A model generated the notes under the pieces. It was not told the origin of the DNA and made no database searches. It was given only the letters and a program-made list of their open reading frames with translations. From M3 sp964637445 (lineage in GTDB: Bacteria > Bacteroidota > Bacteroidia > Bacteroidales > Muribaculaceae), in contig CAZWWS010000010.1 of the NCBI GenBank assembly GCA_964637445.1, positions 1 through 49,176 of the forward strand: a stretch of DNA of 49,176 bases, written 5' to 3'. Positions 44,124 through 49,176 of this stretch are shown in pieces. The number at the start of each line of letters is the position of its first letter. Within the stretch, counting starts at the first letter, position 1. The translations under genes were made by a program, and so were the position numbers.

Positions 44124-44160
44124 TACTTTTTTAATGTTTTTATAGAGTATTATCCGTGAA

Positions 44161-45657
44161 TTATCTTACAAACTTATTGATAGCATCGATAAAAGCTTCA
44201 GCACTTGCAGCCACAATATCGGTGTTGGCTGAGAATCCATAATAGTGATTGCCGTCGTGTTCCACCGTCATGTGTACCTTACCCACATCGTTGCTACCCT
44301 TGTTGATGGCTTGAATCAAGAATTCCTTGACCACCATAGTGCGACGTATGATATTCTTTATCGCACTGATAGCAGCATCGACAGGTCCGTTGCCCGAAGC
44401 ACACGCCTCAAACTTCTCGCCTGCGATGTCAAGCCCTACGCTTGCCACCGAGTGAACACCAACGCCGCTGGTGACTTGCAGATAGTCGAGCTTAATGCGA
44501 CGATTGGCCGTGTTGTGCTTGCCGGCGAGCATCAACACATCGTCGTCGTTGATCTCTTTCTTCTTATCGGCAAGGCGAAGGAATGCCTCATAAGCCTTAT
44601 CCAACGCATCTTTTTCCAAATCAATACCAAGCACATGCAGACGATGCTTCAACGCTGCGCGTCCGCTACGAGCGGTGAGCACAATCGAATTTTCATCGAT
44701 CCCCACATCCTTGGGGTCGATAATTTCGTAGCTTTCGCGATTTTTCAACACCCCATCTTGGTGAATACCGGATGAGTGAGCAAACGCATTACGTCCCACG
44801 ATAGCCTTGTTGGGCTGAACAGGCATATTCATCAAGCTCGAAACCATGCGGCTGATACCTGAAATCTTGGTAGAGTTGATATTTGTAACAATATCAAGTT
44901 CCTTATGCGACTTGAAAGTCATCACCACCTCTTCAAGAGAAGTGTTACCGGCGCGCTCACCGATACCATTGATGGTCACCTCGGCTTGACGCGCACCATT
45001 TATCACACCGCTGACGGTGTTGGCCGTAGCCATACCGAGGTCGTTGTGACAGTGAGTGGCGATAGTAACCTTATGGATGCCATTGACATGCTCCATAAGA
45101 TATTTAATCTTTTCGCCAAACTCCGACGGGAGGCAGTAGCCTGTAGTGTCGGGAATATTAATTACCGTAGCACCGGCCTTGATCACAGCCTCAACCACGC
45201 GCGCAAGATATTCGTTGTCGGTGCGACCGGCATCTTCGGCGTAGAACTGCACGTCTTCTACAAACTTCTTAGCATAGCTCACGCAACCGATAGCACGTTG
45301 AAGAATATCCTCGCGGTTGGAGTTGAATTTATACTTAATATGATAGTCCGACGTGCCGATACCGGTGTGGATACGCTTGTGCTTGGCATATTGCAAAGCC
45401 TCAGCAGCCACACGAATATCGTTTTCGACAGCACGTGTAAGGGCACATATCGTAGGCCATGTCACAGCCTTCGAAATTTCTACCACTGAATTAAAGTCGC
45501 CGGGACTCGACACCGGGAAACCGGCTTCAATCACGTCGACGCCAAGTTCTTCCAAAGCCTTGGCAACCTCAATCTTCTCAACCGTGTTGAGCTGACATCC
45601 GGGCACCTGCTCGCCGTCGCGCAACGTAGTATCGAAAATAAACAATCTGTTACTCAT
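44161..45657 (-). CDS. leuA: 2-isopropylmalate synthase
   Basis: This 498-residue enzyme condenses 2-ketoisovalerate and acetyl-CoA, the first step of leucine synthesis. The catalytic domain has FDTTLRDGEQVPGCQLN, HCHNDLGMATANTVSG and NGIGERAGNTSLEEVVM. The regulatory domain starts near residue 390, with GVGVHSVASVGLDI and the end HYYGFSANTDIVAASAEAFI. It is the first structural gene of leuA-leuC-leuD-cimA-like-leuB, and its 170-base leader carries a Leu-rich leader peptide and an attenuator. Confidence 0.97.
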   Translation of the reverse strand: MSNRLFIFDTTLRDGEQVPGCQLNTVEKIEVAKALEELGVDVIEAGFPVSSPGDFNSVVEISKAVTWPTICALTRAVENDIRVAAEALQYAKHKRIHTGIGTSDYHIKYKFNSNREDILQRAIGCVSYAKKFVEDVQFYAEDAGRTDNEYLARVVEAVIKAGATVINIPDTTGYCLPSEFGEKIKYLMEHVNGIHKVTIATHCHNDLGMATANTVSGVINGARQAEVTINGIGERAGNTSLEEVVMTFKSHKELDIVTNINSTKISGISRMVSSLMNMPVQPNKAIVGRNAFAHSSGIHQDGVLKNRESYEIIDPKDVGIDENSIVLTARSGRAALKHRLHVLGIDLEKDALDKAYEAFLRLADKKKEINDDDVLMLAGKHNTANRRIKLDYLQVTSGVGVHSVASVGLDIAGEKFEACASGNGPVDAAISAIKNIIRRTMVVKEFLIQAINKGSNDVGKVHMTVEHDGNHYYGFSANTDIVAASAEAFIDAINKFVR

Positions 45658-45685
45658 ATCTATTGTCCTATTTTATATTATCAAA

Positions 45686-45772
45686 TTAAAAAAAGACCTT
45701 TCTCTTATCGGAGAGAAAGGTCTATGCTTTTTCGTTATTTATTACATAATATTATACAACGCTTTCCCTCCG
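45686..45772 (-). promoter_or_regulatory. Leucine attenuator: terminator and competing antiterminator
   Basis: On the minus strand the terminator stem is AGACCTTTCTC (45723-45713) with GAGAAAGGTCT (45704-45694), followed by a T-run. The 5' arm region CTTTCTCTCCG (45719-45709) can instead pair with CGGAGGGAAAG (45772-45762), an 11-bp duplex with one G-U pair that blocks the terminator. The upstream antiterminator arm lies 3 bases after the leader-peptide stop, so a ribosome reaching the stop would cover it and allow the terminator; a ribosome stalled earlier at Leu or Ile codons would leave it free. Confidence 0.82.
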
Positions 45773-45775
45773 CAA

Positions 45776-45829
45776 TTATTTTCGTAGCGATAGTCCTAAA
45801 ATAATCGATAGTGAAAGGGATAATGTCAT
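45776..45829 (-). CDS. Leu operon leader peptide
   Basis: The 17-codon frame encodes MTLSLSLSIILGLSLRK. Six of 17 codons are Leu (TTA, CTT, CTA, TTA, CTA, CTA) and two adjacent codons are Ile (ATT ATT); Ser accounts for four more. It lies between the leu promoter (45857-45887) and the attenuator hairpins, the standard layout of amino-acid attenuation. No strong Shine-Dalgarno is seen, as is common in Bacteroidota. It is too short for normal gene finding. Confidence 0.75.
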   Translation of the reverse strand: MTLSLSLSIILGLSLRK

Positions 45830-45856
45830 ATTATTGTCGTTTTATTATTGATGATG

Positions 45857-45887
45857 CAAAATTACTACTTATTTTTATATCGACAAA
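45857..45887 (-). promoter_or_regulatory. Promoter of the leucine operon
   Basis: On the minus strand TTTG (45884-45887) and TAATTTTG (45857-45864) are separated by 19 bases. The expected start is about 20 bases before the leader peptide ATG at 45829. Confidence 0.82.
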
Positions 45888-45968
45888 CAAAATGCGAAAA
45901 AAAATCACTTTTTACACCAACAATTCAAAACAAAATGCACATTTTCACTTACAATTTGCAATTTTTCA

Positions 45969-46529
45969 TCAGAAAGATATACCAATTCGTACCATCATGG
46001 CATGCATATCATCTTGTTCGATATATCGCTCGCCCACGGTATATGATTTCAAACCGGTATAACTATATCCTACAATGATATGACTACGAAACTTTTGGCT
46101 AATCGCGAGATTAAATCCCACGCCCAATGAGCCGTAGAGTCCGGTTTGCGTTTCATCAGATTCGAGATAGCCCACAGCCGTACCAACTTTCAAGTCGAGG
46201 AACGCCAAAGAGGTAGTGCGTCGGAAATTTGTCCTCACCATAGCGTATATCGGGAAAAGCCGAGAGCCATTGTTGAACATCGCATTAATGCCGGCTCCTA
46301 CTCCGGCGAAACGCAAATAGTCATTTTTGTAGCCAAAATATGCATCGAGCGAGATAGCCGACATATCGTTACTGCTGACATCGATAGCACTACCCAACTC
46401 TGCTCCCCATGTGAAATGCGACTCATGGAGCTGAACACCTTCGACGGTCTGCGCAGCAGCACCAATCGAAACCGAAAAAACGGCTAAGACAGCCAATATA
46501 GCACGTCGTAACATCATAGAGCAGGTCAT
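45969..46529 (-). CDS. Hypothetical outer-membrane beta-barrel protein
   Basis: This 186-residue protein has a signal peptide (about 1-27, IGAAAQ) and then a small barrel-like domain with alternating strands (GAELGSAIDVSS, YLRFAGVGAGINAMF, TSLAFLDLKVGTAVGY, GLYGSLGVGFNLAIS, HIIVGYSYTGLKSY) and a C-terminal Phe. The start ATG overlaps the prmA stop as ATGA, so it is coupled to prmA. Function unknown; no link between a barrel and a ribosomal methyltransferase is known to me. Only the leucine-operon promoter region lies downstream. Confidence 0.8.
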   Translation of the reverse strand: MTCSMMLRRAILAVLAVFSVSIGAAAQTVEGVQLHESHFTWGAELGSAIDVSSNDMSAISLDAYFGYKNDYLRFAGVGAGINAMFNNGSRLFPIYAMVRTNFRRTTSLAFLDLKVGTAVGYLESDETQTGLYGSLGVGFNLAISQKFRSHIIVGYSYTGLKSYTVGERYIEQDDMHAMMVRIGISF

Positions 46530-47377
46530 TCTTTAATAAGTCTTAGACAAGTCCAATTGTCGCGCTCCGTATGCGAACGATATGCAAGTCCGAACGGCTT
46601 AGCGGCCTCCATCACCACAGGAATATCGTCGACATAAAATCCGCTTAACAGCACTTCCGCGCCCGGCTTCATCGTGGTCACATAGGATGCAATGTCGGCG
46701 GTAATGATATTGCGATTGATATTTGCTATAAAAACATCCACCCCACTGACGAGAGCCAACGAAGAAGCATCGCCAAGCACAATCTTTATCTCGGGATGAG
46801 AGTTGAGTTTCACATTTTCGACAGCGTTGACTTGTGCCGCCGGATCGATTTCGATACCAATCACAGGAGAAGCACCACGCATAGCAGCAAGGATAGCAAG
46901 GATGCCTGTACCGGTCCCCATATCGAGTACCATCCGTCCGGTCAAATCCATATCGAGCAATTGCTCGATGATGAGCGAAGTAGTCTGATGATGCCCCGTA
47001 CCGAATGCCATCTTCGGATCGATGACAATATCATATTCCGCAACCGGCACATCAGTGTGGAACGAGCTATGAATCACACATCGATTGCCCACTACAATCG
47101 GTTTGAAATAATGATTTTCCCACTCGCTATTCCAATCACGCCCCTCGATCATCACATCGTGATGAGTAATCGTCACATCGAGCGGAAACTCCTCAATCAT
47201 CTGCGCCACAGCTTCGGGAGCATACATTTCGCGCTTCACATAAGCCGTCACCCCTTTGGCATCGGGAACAAAACTTTCGTAGCCACACTCACAAAGCATG
47301 GCTGCCACCAAATCAGTTGCGACCTCACTGCATGGCTCTATATCAATACGCACTTCAACATAATCATTCATATTCAA
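46526..47377 (-). CDS. prmA: Ribosomal protein L11 methyltransferase
   Basis: This 283-residue protein methylates ribosomal protein L11 with S-adenosylmethionine. Family marks are DPKMAFGTGHHQTTSLIIEQL and VLDMGTGTGILAILAAMRGA (the SAM-binding loop), VIGIEIDP and VDVFIANINRNII. Length is normal. It lies 35 bases after a small membrane-associated protein gene and overlaps the start of a barrel gene. Confidence 0.95.
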   Translation of the reverse strand: MNMNDYVEVRIDIEPCSEVATDLVAAMLCECGYESFVPDAKGVTAYVKREMYAPEAVAQMIEEFPLDVTITHHDVMIEGRDWNSEWENHYFKPIVVGNRCVIHSSFHTDVPVAEYDIVIDPKMAFGTGHHQTTSLIIEQLLDMDLTGRMVLDMGTGTGILAILAAMRGASPVIGIEIDPAAQVNAVENVKLNSHPEIKIVLGDASSLALVSGVDVFIANINRNIITADIASYVTTMKPGAEVLLSGFYVDDIPVVMEAAKPFGLAYRSHTERDNWTCLRLIKE

Positions 47378-47412
47378 CTCACTAATTTTCCTATATTAAT
47401 ATCTATGTTAGT

Positions 47413-47724
47413 TTACGGTTTTCGTTTCTTTGCTTTGCGGAAAGTGCCAACCAAGCGTCGACTAAGGCGAAAAGCCACTATGGCATAATCGACATAGCTC
47501 AAAGCTCCCAGCATCTTGCGCATCAGAGCCATCGACGAGAATCCATCAAGCCAACCATTCACGCCATGTGACAACCCTACACCACTATCGGTTGTCGCGA
47601 CAGAATGCATCGTCGACATCAGACGCCGCTTCGATAATTCGCTTTTAGCCACATTGATCAACAGCCGGCTACGCAACTCATCGTAAGAGTAGCCACGCCA
47701 TGGAGCATCATTCAATCTGTTCAT
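47413..47724 (-). CDS. Hypothetical basic protein
   Basis: I choose the ATG at 47724 (103 residues, starting MNRLNDAPWRGYSYDELRSR); the frame is open to 47781 but the extra residues are Cys- and Trp-rich with no signal character. It has a charged N-terminal half with LLINVAKSELSKRRL, one hydrophobic stretch near 60-88 and a highly basic end (FRKAKKRKP). It overlaps the end of the holin-like gene and belongs to the YtxH-holin-like group before prmA. No family recognised. Confidence 0.65.
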   Translation of the reverse strand: MNRLNDAPWRGYSYDELRSRLLINVAKSELSKRRLMSTMHSVATTDSGVGLSHGVNGWLDGFSSMALMRKMLGALSYVDYAIVAFRLSRRLVGTFRKAKKRKP

Positions 47725-48079
47725 TATCGTCAAGGTTTGGTCGGTCCAACAACAATCGCGACATAAACCGCGCCACAGCATCCATGATCAATCGTCGACG
47801 CAATGCAACAACGGCAACGAGCAACACCGCATAGCCACCGGCCACAATCAGATAAGCCCACTCCATTGCCATCGACGAAGAAAGTATGTGAGCCACGGCA
47901 ATCGATAGAAACAGCATAATCAATGCGACCAATATCACTGCTATTGCCACCAACAACAGCGTTGACAAAAGGATCGTCATCCGATAAGCCACCGAAAGCC
48001 TCACACCTTCAATCTTCAATGAAGCCCATTGTTGCACCAACTCTATAAGCGATTTATATCCGATATTCTTATCCATCAT
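47708..48079 (-). CDS. Small membrane protein of the phage-holin-like superfamily III type
   Basis: This 123-residue protein has two strong membrane helices (about 35-62 and 70-92) between a short N-terminal helix (LIELVQQWASLKIEGVRLSV) and an acidic tail (RPNLDDNEQIE). The layout resembles phage_holin_3_6 proteins, which in Bacteroidota are chromosomal envelope proteins often next to YtxH proteins; no phage genes are near. It lies between a YtxH-like gene and a basic hypothetical protein. Confidence 0.75.
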   Translation of the reverse strand: MMDKNIGYKSLIELVQQWASLKIEGVRLSVAYRMTILLSTLLLVAIAVILVALIMLFLSIAVAHILSSSMAMEWAYLIVAGGYAVLLVAVVALRRRLIMDAVARFMSRLLLDRPNLDDNEQIE

Positions 48080-48147
48080 CGAAATATTGCAAGGAATAAG
48101 AGACGCAGAGTTACTGCGTCCCTGTGTTGTGAAAAATCGAAATCAGG

Positions 48148-48363
48148 CTACTCCTGAACTGTAGCAATGATTTCATCGACCACAGCATCGGCCTCACAGT
48201 CGCAGTCCTTTTCGCCACAACCACACTTACAGAGTCCTTTCTTACAAAGCAATTTTTTAATGTCCGTACGCAGATCCGAACCCTTTTCCGGCGCCAAGAG
48301 CAAAGCAGCACCCGCTCCGGCGATTGCGCCACCGATAAATGCAAAAATAATGTGCTTGTTCAT
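48148..48363 (-). CDS. YtxH-like protein with a Cys-rich tail
   Basis: I choose the ATG at 48363, giving a 71-residue protein. It has one membrane helix (about 4-26, IIFAFIGGAIAGAGAALLLAP) followed by PEKGSDLRTDIKK, the typical YtxH N-terminal pattern. Unlike most YtxH proteins it has six Cys residues in the stretch LCKKGLCKCGCGEKDCDC, then an acidic end. The Cys cluster could bind a metal; this is inference. It starts the YtxH / holin-like / basic-protein run; the intergenic region before it gives a -7 match (TAACTTTG, 48567-48574) without a good upstream element. Confidence 0.75.
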   Translation of the reverse strand: MNKHIIFAFIGGAIAGAGAALLLAPEKGSDLRTDIKKLLCKKGLCKCGCGEKDCDCEADAVVDEIIATVQE

Positions 48364-48677
48364 AATCTTATTGATTTTAGAATTAATACACACTATAAAC
48401 ACACACGATGGCGAGAATGTTCGCACCTACGCAACCGCTAAATTACAACATTTCCGTCAATCCGCCATCGCCATGGCAAGAAATTATATCATAATCTCAA
48501 AATTGCAAAATATAATGTCAAAAAAGTCAATGTCCGCTATTTAAGTCCGCATCACTTAAATCGCAGCAAAGTTACAACGAAAACCAAAGGGATATTATGT
48601 CATTATGTCACACATTAGCGAAAAAAAAATCGCGAATTGTAACAACTTGCGAGCTACAATATACATTCTATTCACCG
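48364..48677. other. Intergenic region, no gene seen
   Basis: This AT-rich region precedes the YtxH-like gene. Apart from TAACTTTG on the minus strand (48567-48574), a possible -7 element, I see no RNA fold, repeat or frame that looks coding. Confidence 0.5.
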
Positions 48678-48713
48678 AAAAAATTCGACGAATAGCAAAT
48701 TTATTCGCCGAAT
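48678..48713 (-). terminator. Terminator after the nuclease gene
   Basis: On the minus strand ATTCGGCGAAT (48713-48703) pairs with ATTCGTCGAAT (48693-48683) through one G-U pair and is followed by TTTTTT. This explains the two palindrome-like repeats here. Confidence 0.65.
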
Positions 48714-48736
48714 ACTTCTGATTATGAGGGGAGATG

Positions 48737-49176
48737 TTATTTTGGATTGTGTTGTTCCAAGAAGAACCGTTTTTGTTGTTCTATTTCTGTGCGCAACTCT
48801 TCTTCGGTAGGCATATAAGCCATATATTTTGCTGCGTATAGCTGTTCGCTATCGTGTAAAACGGAATATTTGGCAATTGTTTTGTCTGTGTCAGTGCAAA
48901 GAAGTACACCAATGGTCGGATTGTCATCTTCGCCTTTTACCAAATCATCATACATACGCACATACATATCAAGTTGTCCCACATCGGCATGAGTTAATGC
49001 GTGTGTTTTCAACTCGAAGATTACAAACCTTTTCATTCGATAGTTGTAAAAAACGAGGTCGGCATAAAAATCACCTAAATCGGTGCGAATATGTTTTTGG
49101 CGTTCAACAAAGGCAAAGCCACGCCCAAGCTCCATGATGAATTGTTGCAAATTATCTATCAGAGCCTGTTCAAGCT
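48737..49176 (-). CDS. PD-(D/E)XK nuclease (DUF1016/YhcG C-terminal part), partial
   Basis: The frame stays open to the end of the window, so the N-terminus is missing; the visible 146 residues begin LEQALIDNLQQFIMELGRGF and contain FVERQKHIRTDLGDFYADLVFYN and FVIFELKTHALTHADVGQLDMYV, which carry the Asp, Glu and Lys of the PD-(D/E)XK nuclease fold. This matches the C-terminal nuclease domain of DUF1016/YhcG proteins, often found near restriction or mobile modules. The N-terminal DUF1016 domain would lie beyond the edge. A terminator follows the stop. Confidence 0.88.
   Translation of the reverse strand, partial: LEQALIDNLQQFIMELGRGFAFVERQKHIRTDLGDFYADLVFYNYRMKRFVIFELKTHALTHADVGQLDMYVRMYDDLVKGEDDNPTIGVLLCTDTDKTIAKYSVLHDSEQLYAAKYMAYMPTEEELRTEIEQQKRFFLEQHNPK

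Noticed and set aside
45811..46062. Plus-strand frame of 83 codons across the leucine leader
   Set aside because: It runs opposite the leu promoter and leader peptide, is rich in Lys and Asn from AT-rich DNA and shows no protein features.
47708..48079. Holin-like protein as a sign of a prophage
   Set aside because: No capsid, terminase, tail, lysin or integrase gene is nearby, and the YtxH / holin-like pair is a usual chromosomal arrangement.
48670..48713. Three ATTCNCCGAA-like palindromic units that looked like operator sites
   Set aside because: The two perfect ones pair with each other in the minus-strand RNA and are followed by a T-run, so they form the terminator of the nuclease gene.

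Overview
The window looks like chromosomal DNA of a Bacteroidales bacterium, plausibly Muribaculaceae-like. Supporting signs are the Bacteroidota promoter pattern (TTG or TTTG, 19-20 nt, TAnnTTTG) in front of both tRNAs and several operons, DUF4493 and PCMD surface lipoproteins, a type III glutamine synthetase, SufBCDS, and lipoproteins with short Cys-plus-acidic starts. No phage, insertion sequence, integrase or CRISPR array is visible. A 100-N assembly gap lies at 37738-37837.

Layout. 1-1550: a lipoprotein / ECF sigma / small membrane protein operon on the minus strand. 1732-1890: tRNA-Cys and two terminators. 1910-11006: a six-gene minus-strand operon of four surface lipoproteins (DUF4493 and/or PCMD) and two paralogous outer-membrane barrels. 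11235-18024: a WbpM-like nucleotide-sugar dehydratase, a DUF4923-like protein, a GHL10-type glycoside hydrolase (minus strand), tRNA-His, and a GT2 plus multi-pass membrane protein pair. 18069-22722: panC-panD-ffh-folD-capA. 22803-28316: cvpA-sufB-sufC-sufD-sufS from one promoter. 28314-30740: glnN with a terminator and a folded GC-rich leader. 30875-32361: an alpha-amylase-family lipoprotein. 32445-32886: an orphan transcription unit with no convincing gene. 33000-36863: a small lipoprotein, then a minus-strand set of WG-repeat lipoprotein, small secreted protein and TonB-domain protein. 36929-37186: a folded RNA with its own promoter and terminator. 37437-37837: chained short hairpins, tandem repeats and the gap. 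37838-39356: a DNA-binding-like protein and a membrane Ser/Thr kinase cut by the gap. 39455-45887: leuA-leuC-leuD-cimA-like-leuB with promoter, leader peptide and attenuator. 45969-47377: prmA and a barrel protein. 47413-48363: YtxH / holin-like envelope genes. 48678-49176: a PD-(D/E)XK nuclease running off the end.

How the parts work together. The best supported regulatory logic is at the leucine operon. A 17-codon leader containing six Leu and two adjacent Ile codons precedes mutually exclusive antiterminator and terminator hairpins. The operon carries the leucine enzymes plus a citramalate-synthase-like enzyme, so the Ile codons suit a shared leucine/isoleucine role. The two signals that look least described are the structured RNA upstream of the WG-repeat/TonB genes and the DUF4493/PCMD/twin-barrel operon, which lacks SusC and SusD.
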